Shown: positions 51,998-62,844, counted from the first letter of the stretch. The stretch: DNA of 64,000 bases from Spirometra erinaceieuropaei (GCA_902702965.1 CACRXP010000185.1:867177-931176); one strand, 5' to 3'. Translations and numbers: made by a program. The notes: generated by a model from the letters alone, not told the origin.

Positions 51998-52435
51998 GTG
52001 CTGTCAAAAAAACTTAGTCTTACCACCGACACTGCCCTTCCGGGGCACCCTAACTCTAGGCTTGAGTTCAACGGTCGTTTTGTCGATTTGTTATTGCAAC
52101 GGTTCCCAACCGTCTTCAAAGAAAATTCCTTCAGAAAATATACTGCCGGACAAAATCTGCAACAAGATGTCCGCGAGATTATCAAACCGATTCCGTCCCC
52201 AAAAACTGGGATATTCGTTCTGCTCCTTCGCAAAATTAACAAATCAAACTGCGTTAGACGGCAAGGCCTCCATTTCATTGACATCCTCGTGACGACCTTC
52301 GCAATCACCACCCTAAGCCTTTTCTGGGCCTTAGCAATGTTAAACAAAGGGGGAAGCACGGCCGCTTCACACACGACATTCAGAAGACGTCAATTCGTCC
52401 ATTTGGTTGAGGCTGCAAGGCCTAAACTACCATAA
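51998..52435 (+). pseudogene. 146-codon open frame, possibly a retroelement fragment
   Basis: The longest unexplained plus-strand frame in its region. A stretch FVDLLLQRFPTVFKE resembles the segment just before the RT domain in some LTR retrotransposons, but the rest cannot be matched by eye, and the opposite strand is equally open (51970-52374). There is no splice or promoter evidence. It may equally be a chance frame. Confidence 0.2.
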
Positions 52436-53717
52436 AATGGCATACAGTTACAAGAATTATCTCACTCCTTTCGAAAAAAGAGAGGATCGATAGACGGCTA
52501 TCGGTCTACTTTGAATGCTGTGTGCTGCTGACTACGCCATGCCAAAAATAAACAAAGAGTTCCCCAGAGTTTGAATGGCCAAGAGATGTGCTCTCAAAAA
52601 GTGCACTCTAAGTTGGCAGCAACCAGATTTTGCTTAAATGGCCCTCAATCAGGTGCAATAGGTGACGTCGTTTAAAAGCGTGGTCTTCATGCGTAGATGT
52701 CCCGCAAAAGGAATAATTTAGCTCCAGGTGAAAGGTCGCATTCGGAATGCAGAAACCCGCTGAAAATTTGGGCATTTCCTGCCAGCTCTTTGGAATATGG
52801 AGTTTGCTGGGTTGGATGTGAAGACAATTCTAGTACGCTGACAGAAACAGACTCTTTGGCTGAGGAACAATTTAGAAATATGCAGGTGTGGTATGATCAC
52901 ACCTAGAGAGAGTAATGAAATTATAGGTCGTCGATGCGCACGACTTAGACAATGTCTGCGGCGGACAATCACTGCGATCTCAACCATTTGGCTTGACTGT
53001 TAAAGACCGTGGAAGTCGGTCTGGCGATATTCGTGATAAGTGTAAGCTAGTAACACTAGCCACTAATATATTCAGAAAAAATTCCTAGCCACTTAAACCA
53101 GTTCACCGCCACCCATCGAAGAAGAGGACTTTTTGCAATGGCATTCTGGGCAGGAATTTTATTCTTTCGATATGATTTTGGTCTAGAAATTATGCCAACA
53201 GTTATTCCGAATCCTGAGAACAGGCCAAGAAATAGAAAGCCAGTGAATAAAACCGGAATTGAGTAAACAGGTGAAGTTCCTAAAATTGATCAGCGTCCAC
53301 GCAGAATATCTATAAGAATCATTTCTTTACGCCCAATAAAAATTTGAAATCTGCGCCGATGAGTTTCCAAATGGAACAAGAGTGCTCTAGTGGGGTCGTA
53401 ATACGAGTTAGCGACATAATTCAAACCACCTGTAAGAAATATATAATGTGTGTCTCGTTTACTTATTCTTGATGCATGCGTAGGCTATTAACATTCAGCA
53501 GGATTTATGCTTAAGCCAGATTTACTAGACTCAATTTAAAGCAAAGGAACCCTTAAAAAATGTCGTGTTTGAAGAGAGGGGGCATTCCGGTCATAGCTGT
53601 CAAAGCTTACGAGTATTTTGAGACGCCAGCATGATCATACGCATATTCTATTATCTTAATGGTGATGAATAACAACAAAAAATATGCAACGCTATCCGTA
53701 TTCATGGCAGCATTCCA

Positions 53718-53784
53718 TGAGACGCCTATGTAGGATCACGTAGGGCATTAGGAGACGCCTATGTAGGAACACAAAGGGTAATAC
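53718..53784. repeat. two-copy tandem repeat, 33-34 bp unit
   Basis: GAGACGCCTATGTAGGATCA and GAGACGCCTATGTAGGAACA, each followed by a similar AGGG-containing tail, lie next to each other. Confidence 0.8.
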
Positions 53785-55532
53785 GAACCCACTACAGAGA
53801 AAAGGTTAAATGCCCAGGTTGGAAATGTCGAGGACAAGTAAATGGCCGTACTGCCCAAACTTCTAGGAACCAAAATATTCTCTTTGAGTGAAAAATTGAA
53901 GACGCATTTTATTACAAAATGAGCTTAACAAATGAATTTAGGCATAAAATTTATATTAAACATTAATCAACAGTTTGCATCGAAAATGAATAAAACCATC
54001 CACCGTTTAGAAGTAAATTGTGTTCTGGATGAAAATAAAACGGGTGGTTTCAATGATGATTGTCCGAAAACTAACGAACTACGTTGTTGGACCTATTCAC
54101 GGATTTCGTCTCGTAAACGTACGGTCTATATCTAATTACTTTCAAAGCAGCCTGCCGGTTTTAGAATAGAATCCTGAAAAGTAGCATGAAATAAACCCCA
54201 CAGACATAGAACCAATCAAATTAAGCAAATCAAGATATATACTGGCACTTTTCAGCCAGATTTCTGAGCAAAAGTTCGACCCACAGGCCTCACTCCCCTT
54301 TTGCCGAGATAGGGTTTTAACCTAAGCAGTTGTCTTACAGTATTGAAGATTTAAGTGAAGTTTGCAGACGAGATTATAGCAAAGCGTAGGGATCGTACGT
54401 TTTTTGCTTTGACTAGTACACTACCAATAATTATATGCGACGGATTCCTGAGGTTTAATAATTTTTATGCGCAACAAGCCGATAGTACGATTGCCTGAAG
54501 TGTGAAGTGCATACTAAGCCTAACACTATTGTATCCCATAGAGGTTATAGAAGACAAAAAGGTAGTAGAAGTTATTTTCAGCGTCTGAAGAGGGAAAATC
54601 TGTTCAGGTGGGCCGTACCACACTCATTCCCACACACATCAAGTGACAGAGAGGGCCGCATATAGAAACCCCACCTTATAAATTAAACTTGTGAGCAGCC
54701 TGAAAAAGCACGACAAAAAAACCGGTCCGGTGAACGTACAGGCGAACCGATGATTGGAGTACCGCGTGCCATATGGTGGCTCTCGACTGGCGTTCGGCGA
54801 CCTTGAAGCGGAAACAGGGTCAAGACCGGGGGTGTCTTCACGTTGTCGCTTTTCCTGGAGGTACTGTACGACCGCCTGTCCAACATTTAAAGAGAGCAGA
54901 TTAAATACATTGACGTGTCATTTGCTTAAGGCTAAAAGATCCCACGTGGCAGAGGACCCTTTTTTCCTTAAGAAGACCTGCTATTCATTTGAAGCTTACA
55001 GCAACTTCAGACGTGGCTAATTTGGCTACCATACAAAAACAGCATATGTAACATTCGTAAAACTCGATAAATGGAAAAAATAGTAAGTCGCAAAAAGATT
55101 TCGATTGGAACGAAGAAACAATTTGCAGTAAAATGGTTAAACACGCGAGACTGTGGACATTAAAGTTGCTACCAACGCGACTCATAAGCACGGATCAAGA
55201 ATATTCTTTGCGTCTACTACACAGCCCTTTCGATAGCTTTGTCAAACTAGGCCAGAGCTGAAGCAAAACATTCTGGCCGGTTGCCTGGTATTAAGAGAGT
55301 GTCGCTGTCGGCCGCCAAAAGACCTCGTGCAGGTTTAGCTTGGGGTCGACCTGAGTGAAAGTCATTTTCCATACCCGCATCTGGGGCAGCGCGTCAAAAA
55401 ATATCCTCTCAATGTCCATTGTTATACGAGTATTTTAATCCCAGTAGAAAAGAGGTTACTTCGTACGCTGCCCATAATACCAGTCTCCGTGTCAATGTAC
55501 TCTAATGTTGCAGTGATCAGCCTGTTCCGACA

Positions 55533-55559
55533 CGCCGCCGCCGCCGCCGCCGCCGCCGC
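55533..55559. repeat. (GCC)9 trinucleotide run in a GC-rich patch
   Basis: Nine uninterrupted GCC/CGC units inside a GC-rich patch (about 55480-55760). Both strands stay open across it, giving an alanine run in one frame on each (55489-55776 plus, 55422-55661 minus). I see no splice borders or start context that favours either strand, so no gene is called; a CpG-rich promoter or exon is possible. Confidence 0.9.
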
Positions 55560-55870
55560 AAGTCCGTGCCGAGTCCGCTGTCCACGCACGTTTGCAGCCG
55601 CGTGCATTACCCGTCTGCTTATCGGCGCTACTGGTGCATCGCCTAATGCGACGGTTGGCACTGCTTGTCACAGGAGCATGCTACAGGCGCGTCTCCGGTT
55701 AACCGGGTCAACTGTTCTTGCAAGGCCTAGATGCCAGTCGTTAGCGTGCCTTGACCCGAAAACGGCCTGCTATTAACTTTTTAGATTGAATTCCACTTTG
55801 GGAAATCCACTATTGTGATGGCTATGTTGGACACAAGTCCCTATAAACTCAGTGACGGGCATGTAACCCA

Positions 55871-55901
55871 GAAGGTAACCGGGATCATCGGGTTACCTTC
55901 G
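55871..55901. repeat. 10-bp perfect hairpin
   Basis: GAAGGTAACC and GGTTACCTTC with an 11-base loop. Confidence 0.7.
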
Positions 55902-56292
55902 TAGTTAAGGTGGACAGATTAAGGTTTCCAGTTCCCAATGACCATGAAAAGGCTACACTTCTGTTGTTTTAGACTGAAATAAAGGCAACTTGACTCGTGG
56001 TATGAGTCACTCAGATTGTACTGAGTTTGAGCGACTACGAAAGTTTGCCTTGCATGCATGTAGAACGCGTTAGATGGAGGCAAAGGACATGCAATCCAGC
56101 CAGCCAAATTTGTTCATCGGTCGATTTGCTTTGGAGATACAATCTGCACATGCGGGGGGGAAATGAAGGTGGGACTGACTTATGTGGAAGTCTAAAGAGG
56201 ACATGGAAAAAGGAACTTCCCGCCCAGATAGTAAAGGTGGATCTGTGCATAATTCTAGAAAGGGCAAAATATTTCTATGCCCCAGCCTCGAA

Positions 56293-56485
56293 AATAACCC
56301 TAATATGAAACTGGACCGTTGCCCTAATCTCGACTTATCCCTACCTTAAGCCTTAACTCTGCTGTTAACACTAGCACCTACCTTAACGCTAAATTTGATC
56401 CTGGCTTGCCTTACTGTTAACATTGAATCAGACCTTAAACCTAGTCCTTAACTTAATCCTAACCCTTACCTTAAGCCTAACCATA
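56293..56485 (-). repeat. degenerate telomere-like tract, complementary strand
   Basis: Repeated CCTAA, CCTTAA and CTTAACCT variants over about 190 bp, ending in CCTAACCCTTACCTTAAGCC. It reads as a decayed array of the C-rich telomere strand. Confidence 0.65.
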
Positions 56486-57249
56486 GTGTCACTGGAAGTT
56501 GGCTCGAAGCCAACCCGTGTTTCAGGCGGTTCCTGTTCTCATGTCCTGTTTAAACGTCCACGCAAGTTAGTCATATCGAAATGAAAATAAGACTGATGCT
56601 TATGTACACTCCATCATGACAAGCAGTATATTCAACTAAACGGACCCGCCAAAGGAGGTGGATTGGAAGGCTGTCAGTTGATTTATGAAAGGACTCGATC
56701 CTCCCTTAGGAGAGGATCGGCCATCTGATATGTCTTCGCTTTTACGGAAAATATCACTTCTGAGCTCAAAGTCTGCAAGTGCAGCGCATTTGGCGGTGGT
56801 ATTGCGTTATGTAAACCACGGCGACAAATGCAATACCTAGGCGACTTGGTTCGGATTGTCCACTGGAATCTTAAAAAAGGAATCAGAACAGTCGAAGTCC
56901 GATGGAGTGCCTGTTTTCCTCACTATAAACAGCAGATGAAGGTTTCAAACTATCTGGAAGCGCTACTAGTCGCGACTTGGAAGATTGCAAGCTCACTTGA
57001 TGACTCGGCCCTAATGAGGACTGAAGGCTAGATGCAATGGCTCAATCTTAGTGAGGCCTTTTGGCAATATTACCTTTGTTAGATTCGATTAGCCTTTACT
57101 AAAGCCTACTACCACCGGAGTTGGGGCCGTGTCATGCGTGACAAGCAAGGACGGGCAGATTTGCATTGTCAGCAACAGTGCACGAACCGATCTCAAGTAA
57201 TCTGAACTCAAACACAGTGAATGTGGGAATAACAATACTTGTAGTTATT

Positions 57250-57745
57250 CCGTATGGCTGTGAACATGCGCGCTATAGATGTCATCATTGCCCTCCAAAC
57301 GGGCCACGTGTTAGATGCGCTGGACCAACACGGGGGCCACATCGGACTTTGGCAGGCGTTATCTGTGCGCAATAACAAATGCCAACATTCCCGGGGTGCG
57401 CTGGCGGACCCTGTTGTCGGCATTCGTCGCACAACTGGACCACTGCCTCCACCCCATTGTTTTGGGGTCAAAATCCTGGTCTTGGTGTGTGGACCAGGGG
57501 TGCGGAGTGGAGCGCCAAGGCGAAGACCCGTCCGAGCCATCCACCTGCGGCCTCCCCCGTCTCCGGTCTTCTTGACTTGGTCTTGACACCGGGCTCAGGC
57601 GGGGGAGGAGGAGAGAGTGTAGGTAGATGCTACGCAAGTCCACTGGCACTATAAACCCCTGCGTAAGTCACCGTCCCTGCTCCCACAATGCAGTCTCTGG
57701 GGCACACGGTGGTCATCGTCGAAATCGACGGACGAACTGTCGTAT
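57250..57745 (+). repeat. GC-rich dispersed repeat, copy c (best preserved)
   Basis: A GC-rich block in AT-rich surroundings ending with GGTAGATGCTACGCAAGTCC, CACTATAAACCCCTGCGTAA, GTCACCGTCCCTGCTCC and GGCACACGGTGGTCATCGTC, then GGACGAACTGTCG. The last 145 bp are shared with 30935, 46001 and 62845. Several overlapping open frames on both strands (57208-57654) reflect the base composition and I do not call them genes. Confidence 0.65.
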
Positions 57746-57828
57746 AGATGTCATCAGTAGGGTCGACACTGGTAACTTTCCACGCATGCACACCTGGATT
57801 ACAGAATCTAGAGAGCTCTACTCACACT

Positions 57829-59660
57829 CTAACAGTCGAGACCAAATAAATAATGCTTAAAAACAATTTCCGCGTCCTGACGGATTGTGTTGAGCCACGT
57901 TTTAAGTTGATCTCTTGTCCAGCACCTCCAGATTAGCAGCAGTGTCGGATCTAGTACAAAAATACTGAACTCATGGGGCGAGGACAAAGAAAGTGCCCAA
58001 ATCATTTTAGTATCCTGACTATATTGCCTAAAGGTCAGGAATTGCTTCATTTGAGAGGAAGCCGGTGAACTGCCCTCCAAGGATGATTCTCAGGCAGCGA
58101 AAACAAACGGCTACAATTTTTACCCATCTTCCAAACGCATAGCTCAGCAGCCACAGTCATATTTAGAGGACTTAGCTAATGAAAGTTCATTACACGTGGT
58201 GGAGGTGTCGCGCCGGGTTGATTCACACTTTATAAGGATCGTGAAGCCTCTTCGAGCAGCATCGATCAGGGAGACAATGTTGTCCTTACCCTGTCCATTG
58301 AGTGCAACCTCGCCACGATTTGTTTGAAACTATCAATTGCTTTAAGCTGGCAAGAGTCGATCGCAAAAAACGCCTTATTCTATTCTGCAGTGAAACTCTA
58401 TAATACTTTAGTGTTCTCAGAGTTTATGAAAAACAGATTGATCTATCAGCCTAATTCATCCGCAACACCACAAAATGATCACGAGAGCTAGACGACAGTA
58501 TGGCGATATCGTCAGCATAGTCGAGGTCAGTCAGTCGGCGTCCTGTTGCGAACTTAACGCAACCCCGTCGGACCCTGCCAATAATCCAGTCGAATGCGTA
58601 GTTGGACAGGATGGGCGACAGACTTCAACCTTGTCGAACACCATACCGACTGCGAGAGATTAATTTGGGCCGCTGATCGCGCAGTGTTGAAGCGATAGTA
58701 GGTCGTGATCACAGCGACGGTATCTGTGATAACACCTTCTGGCCTCATGATCCACCACAGGGGGCCACGGTGAACGGAATCGAACGCTACGGCGAAGTTA
58801 ACAATCATGCAAGCCATTGATATTCGTTGATATTTTGGCAGATTTTGACTAATTCATATTGACCCAACTGTGAAAAACTCGGCGCCTCGGTGGGATTCGA
58901 ACCCATGTAAGCGCCAGTTGTTTATGGTCACGGCATAATTCGGACAAATGACGCCATGTGAAGATCTGGTTACTGGATTCGCATCCGGTGCGGACTCCGT
59001 ATTAATTGCATTTTGTTTTGGAGTCACGTTCACTAAAATCTCCTGAGAATGACGATATCAAAAACTTTGACGGTCATGTCGGTGGGAATTTTCAGGTTAG
59101 TCCTCGCACTAGGTCTAACCTCCTTTCTCTAACACAGACACAAAGACGTTAGTGTCTCAGTTAACAAAAACAAACTCGGCTCCCACACTTATTCAGTCGC
59201 CTGTTGGAGCCAGGGCACCAGTGTGGACATTTTGGCAGGGAGTTACTTCTTCCTAGGTGATATTTTATCGCACAGATGCCTTATTACGCCGGCGACTTCT
59301 TCCTGGGGAGGGAGGATAAATGAGGCTGAGGGAGCAGACAATGAGTTGGCCAATGACGTTGAGTTATTCGATCGTTGCCGAACTCTTAGCAAGTAAACGT
59401 CACACAGTCCGCACAGATTCACCCAGTGCATAGGGCTACCACTAACTTAACGAGTGGCTCAATACAGCTTCGAGCATCGCCGAAGTTTGAGGCCTGCTCC
59501 ATTAAGGTCTCCACACCAGCCCTACTAATTTGACCGTCATCGACAGCCGAGTTTCTTGCCATTTTCCGAAATCGACAAAAGAATTTGTCTAAGTGGGACC
59601 CAGCGCAGATTGTTCAGGCCGACAACTGTAAGGTATCTTCACTGATATGGTCATTGTGGA
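57829..59660 (-). mobile_element. second non-LTR retrotransposon (LINE) relic, interrupted by a SINE
   Basis: Reading the minus strand from high to low coordinates gives the order of a LINE reverse transcriptase: MEQASNFGDARSC near 59515, PPQEEVAGVIRHLCDK near 59290, DTLVPWLQQATE-like sequence near 59200, VFDIVILRRF near 59060, and a GCES-NQIFTWRH block near 58960. A tRNA-like SINE then intervenes. After it come NFAVAFDSVHRGPLW (58760-58817), RRLTDLDYADDIAILSSSS with the catalytic YADD (58502-58525), and the C-terminal QLKTWLNTIRQDAE near 57870. Frameshifts and stops are frequent, so it is a dead copy. It belongs to a different family from the zinc-finger LINE (YADD rather than FVDD-type box and no fingers). 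Confidence 0.85.
58815..58930 (-). mobile_element. tRNA-derived SINE inserted in the LINE
   Basis: On the minus strand: B-box GGTTCGAATCCC, then ACCGAGGCGCCGAGTTTTTC, then ACAGTTGGGTCAATATGAAT and AATCTGCCAAAATATCAA. The same order occurs at 25893-26035. The A-box half is missing or unrecognisable, so this copy is truncated at its 5' end. It sits between two parts of one reverse transcriptase frame, so it inserted after the LINE. Confidence 0.8.
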
Positions 59661-60618
59661 GTTGTTAAATGAGACCAAAAACTCTTTCAACCACCTCACG
59701 GACTGAAGGCTTAAGAGCCATCCATTTACCACTGTTTCCTCCTTCGACTAACGTCACATATCGAGCCGCATTTCTCTGCTCAGAGGTTCGACTTCGTTGG
59801 CTTGCCACAGTTTTGAGAAAAGGCGCCTTGCTGGTAAAATCTTGAGCACGAGTGAGAAGTAGACGTTCGGCCATATTCGGACGAGAACATGACCTGATGC
59901 ATAAGTTTCGCTACTTTCGGCACCACACATTGATTTGCTAACACGAACCCAGTTATAGATTCCGGAACTGACTAGAACGTAATTTGGCTGACCATAAGAT
60001 GATCGCCTGAATGTCAGATCAAAAATGGGACTGTTTGGAGAGTCGCCTGGCCCAGTCCGGTAATACCAGTTTTCGACAACTATCAGCCAGGCACGAGAAA
60101 GGAGTCAGTCAAATATGTGATAGTTAAGCCGTCGCAAACGACGATGCCTCTCAACTCGTATCTCGCTGACGTGTAGCCGGAAGCGATAAAGATTTCAATA
60201 AAATGCCTCTCCGGTCCTACGTAAGCGATCATTCATGATTCCACGCAAGCAGGATATGAATGGTTTGTTGCACGAGACCGATCATCATGCCGTGTATGCC
60301 AAAAGAAATGTGAAGGTCGCGATGATAAAGGATAATGTGGAAGTTAAGCTTGGGAGCTTGATATCTCCCGAGCCCGAGTCAGGAATTTAGACTTCAGGCA
60401 GTGACGTTCCATCGATGAAAACTGCGCGACGTCAGACTTTGGGCAACAGGATTTGCAGCGTTTCTAGATTTCAGTATCCAATATTAAGTGTCCGTTTCGG
60501 ATTCAGAAATCCAGCTCTCATACGATTCGCCCGTAGAACTAAACCAGAATTACAGAACATGATGGTTTTCGCGGACGCCGTAGTATGAATTGCCATATTG
60601 TGTTAGGGCACTTTAATG
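59661..60618. other. non-coding DNA between two retroelements
   Basis: A 70-codon minus-strand frame (59665-59874) may be a further 5' piece of the LINE relic, but I could not match it. Confidence 0.4.
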
Positions 60619-60883
60619 GTAGTGAAAATCCGATTCCCAGGTGGCATATCAAAAGAAGAAGAGGCGTTCACCGGGAGGGGTTTATTTGAGATCCGATGTT
60701 TCGGGTAGTTTATTCGTCTACCCATCTTCGGGGCCTGGGAGGTCCTGTGCACAGCACTCCTTATTATGGCGCCCTTTGTCCAATGCGTGACCCGCCAATG
60801 CCGCCTGTGTGGCTGCATCCAACCCGCATGTCACCGTGACCTGAATCGCCCCCGTCGGCCGCGGTGATGACTGACGGCCCCGA
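60619..60883 (-). repeat. Penelope 3' terminal repeat (pLTR-like)
   Basis: About 265 bp, near identical in plan to 41948-42212 (same strand) and to 42840-43060 and 23248-23480 (opposite strand). Shared landmarks are GATTCCCAGGTGGCATATCA at the 3' end, a block with GTAGACGAAT and CGAAAC, and GGATGCAGCCACACAGGCGG. Penelope-like elements are known to carry LTR-like repeats that may be direct or inverted. Confidence 0.85.
60695..60731 (-). ncRNA. hammerhead-ribozyme-like core, altered copy
   Basis: Read on the minus strand: CCGAAGA, one extra base U, a perfect 6-bp helix GGGUAG/CUACCC closed by a 9-nt loop, then GAAAC and AUC. The hammerhead core is CUGANGA...GAAA...UH, so the second base has changed U to C and stem I beyond two base pairs is poor. 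This copy is therefore probably weak or inactive, although helix II is better preserved here than in the other copies. Confidence 0.5.
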
Positions 60884-60927
60884 TTGTCCCGCGCCGTGAC
60901 TGTCCCCCGCTAAGAAGGTTCGTAAAG

Positions 60928-62526
60928 TCAGATAGGGGGAGGCAAATTGATGTGGCGGTTGACAGAGCGGTCGGTGGACATCGAGACTTCTTGCACTTGC
61001 CTTGCTGTGTGATCGCTGCCCCGGCCCACAATCTCAACGGCGTCAAAGTTGAAGATGTGTCCCATTTGCGCGGCATGGGTTGCTACCTCCGACTTTGGGT
61101 CCAACCTTCGCACGGCCAACTTATACTCGTGCATTCGCGTTTGCAGCCGTCGGCCGGTTTCCCCAAAGTAGTTGCAACTGCCGCAGCTGCATTGAAGTCG
61201 GTAGACAACGGCCGACATATCCTGCTTAGGGATCGGATCTTTCGGCCGCATCACTTGCCGGGACATTGTTGAGTCAGGCCTGTAGGCAACACCTATTCCG
61301 AGTGGCGCGAGTGATCGGGCCACGACTTCGGAGACCCCTTTAATGTACGGAATGCTCCGCCACGAGTTTGGCTGACTATGCTCTTCGTTCTGTTTCTTTG
61401 CCTGCCTCCGGCTTCGTTCAATGAATGCCCGCGGATAGCCATTGGCTCTGAAAAGTTCTCGGAGGAGCTTTATCTCATCCAGTTTGGCGGCTGGCGTGCT
61501 GCAATGAGTTTCCACCCGTCGGTACAGCGTGCGGACACAGCTTCGTCTGTGTTGTGGCGGGTGGTTGCTGTTGTAGCTGAGAATTTGCAGCGTTTTCGTC
61601 GGTTTTCTGGAGACCGACGTCGCTAGGTCGCCATTTGGTTGGCGGCAGACGAGAACATCCAAGAATGGAAGTTTGTCCTCTACTTCCTCTTCCATCGTAA
61701 ACTGTAGATCGGGCATGATTGAGTTCAGTACTTCCGCATAGTAGTTGATTTTATCCTGGTCTATGATTACGAAGGTGTCATCAACATAGCGTGCCCAACA
61801 CTTGGATTTGTACTCCTCGAATAGTCGTCTCTCGAGTTTTTGTAGAACCGCCTCGGCAACGAGTCCGGAGATTGGTGAACCCATTGGAGTGCCCTTGATC
61901 TGCTCGTATGTGGTCCCTTCGAAGGTAAAGAATGTCTTGAGGCAGTGCCCCATGAGTTCTGTGAGATCTTGAGCTGTGGGCTGGCCATCGCTCCCGTCGT
62001 AATTTTGATGTAGCAGGTCACTGAGCGTTTCGACCGCAAGGGCCTCTGGAATGGACGTGACGAGTGAGACGACGTCCAAAGACACCATCCTTTCATTCGG
62101 TTCGATCGTGACTGCCCTTATTTTGTCAAGGAATTGTTCTGCTGAGTGCACCGTTGTTTGTGAGCCCGCAGTTAGGAATCTTAGCTTCTGAAATAGCCAG
62201 CTTGCAAGTCCGTATGTGGGTGTGCCTCGGAGTGAGATGATAGGACGGAGGGGAACATCTGGCTTGTGTACTTTTGGGAGACCATAGAATCCCGCCATAG
62301 CGGTTTCTGCGGGCTTTGCCATATACCAGTCTTTGACGGTGATGACCTTGTCCCTTTTTAGTCGAGCCAGAATTCTTTTAACCCTTGCCACTAGGGACTT
62401 TAGACTGGCGACGTCGCTGACTTGGTAGGACTCTCGATCGTTGGGATCTGTTTTGGGAATTCTAAGTACGGGCTGGGATTTAACAACCGCTTGGCATGCT
62501 TGTTTGATATTAGTTCCTCCACTTCT
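60928..62526 (-). CDS. Penelope-like element reverse transcriptase with GIY-YIG endonuclease (5'-truncated)
   Basis: An uninterrupted frame of 532 codons runs from just after an in-frame TAA (62527-62529) to a TGA (60928-60930); no ATG opens it, so it is 5'-truncated. Numbering from the first codon, I see the Penelope-type GLPKVHK block near residue 82, RT motif A with catalytic Asp about 151 (SLDVVSLVTSIP), motif B GTPMGSPISG at 212-221, and catalytic YVDD at 247-250 (61777-61788). The C-terminal GIY-YIG nuclease shows VVYRLQCSCG from about 440 and NYFGETGRRLQTR from about 452. Known Penelope-like elements use the nuclease to nick the target and the RT to copy RNA at that site. Complete proteins of the family are longer at the N-terminus. 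The other copy in this window (42215-43003) has one more base just before the end, so this copy may have lost the last residues through a 1-nt deletion. Identification is firm; activity of this copy is not shown. Confidence 0.93.
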   Translation of the reverse strand, partial: RSGGTNIKQACQAVVKSQPVLRIPKTDPNDRESYQVSDVASLKSLVARVKRILARLKRDKVITVKDWYMAKPAETAMAGFYGLPKVHKPDVPLRPIISLRGTPTYGLASWLFQKLRFLTAGSQTTVHSAEQFLDKIRAVTIEPNERMVSLDVVSLVTSIPEALAVETLSDLLHQNYDGSDGQPTAQDLTELMGHCLKTFFTFEGTTYEQIKGTPMGSPISGLVAEAVLQKLERRLFEEYKSKCWARYVDDTFVIIDQDKINYYAEVLNSIMPDLQFTMEEEVEDKLPFLDVLVCRQPNGDLATSVSRKPTKTLQILSYNSNHPPQHRRSCVRTLYRRVETHCSTPAAKLDEIKLLRELFRANGYPRAFIERSRRQAKKQNEEHSQPNSWRSIPYIKGVSEVVARSLAPLGIGVAYRPDSTMSRQVMRPKDPIPKQDMSAVVYRLQCSCGSCNYFGETGRRLQTRMHEYKLAVRRLDPKSEVATHAAQMGHIFNFDAVEIVGRGSDHTARQVQEVSMSTDRSVNRHINLPPPI

Positions 62527-62844
62527 TTAGCTCAGAGAACTTAGCACAGAGTAACGGTGCCAAGAAAACCTACTTGACGATTGTTTACGGTTGCCATGCC
62601 GCAGTTTAAAATGAGGCATTGCGGTCGGCGTTCTAGATCTCAGCCACCCATGTCCGCGCCGCATCGTCGTTGCCTGTCCGCCACTACTTATTTGTCAGGC
62701 TGGAGCACTTGTTTATTTTGCGGTGAGCATTCCCTGAAGGCCGTTCTGTTTTCCGGCACACAAGTGCACCTGATCGTCCACAGTCCACCAGATTAATATT
62801 AGACCCCGCCTTTCCGGTGTATAGGGGCGTAACAAGGAAATAGA

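Larger units (their letters stand above)
51021..57249. other. mostly AT-rich non-coding DNA
   Basis: Contains the doubtful frame at 51998, the two-copy tandem repeat at 53718, the GC-rich patch at 55480 and the telomere-like tract at 56293. Minus-strand frames at 51114-51516 have a faint likeness to a retroelement RNase H but are not called. Confidence 0.5.
60619..62560 (-). mobile_element. Penelope-like retroelement, 5'-truncated copy
   Basis: The element comprises the RT/GIY-YIG frame and a 3' non-coding tail of about 300 bp (60619-60927). The tail is shared with two other places in the window, which places the 3' boundary near 60619, where similarity to the copy beginning at 41948 stops. 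No matching terminal repeat is visible on the 5' side: upstream of about 62530 the sequence is unrelated and soon reaches another dispersed repeat at 62845. The lack of stops over 1.6 kb in a window otherwise full of decayed elements suggests this is the youngest insertion here. Confidence 0.88.

Noticed and set aside
55422..55776. Polyalanine-containing frames on both strands
   Set aside because: A GCC run reads as alanine in one frame on each strand, so this is no evidence for a protein.
56679..56710. Hairpin CGATCCTC...GAGGATCG as a possible terminator
   Set aside because: Intrinsic terminators are not expected in an animal nuclear genome and no gene ends here.
57208..57654. Several overlapping 86-110 codon frames on both strands
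   Set aside because: They come from the base composition of a GC-rich repeat; no frame shows a domain or splice border.
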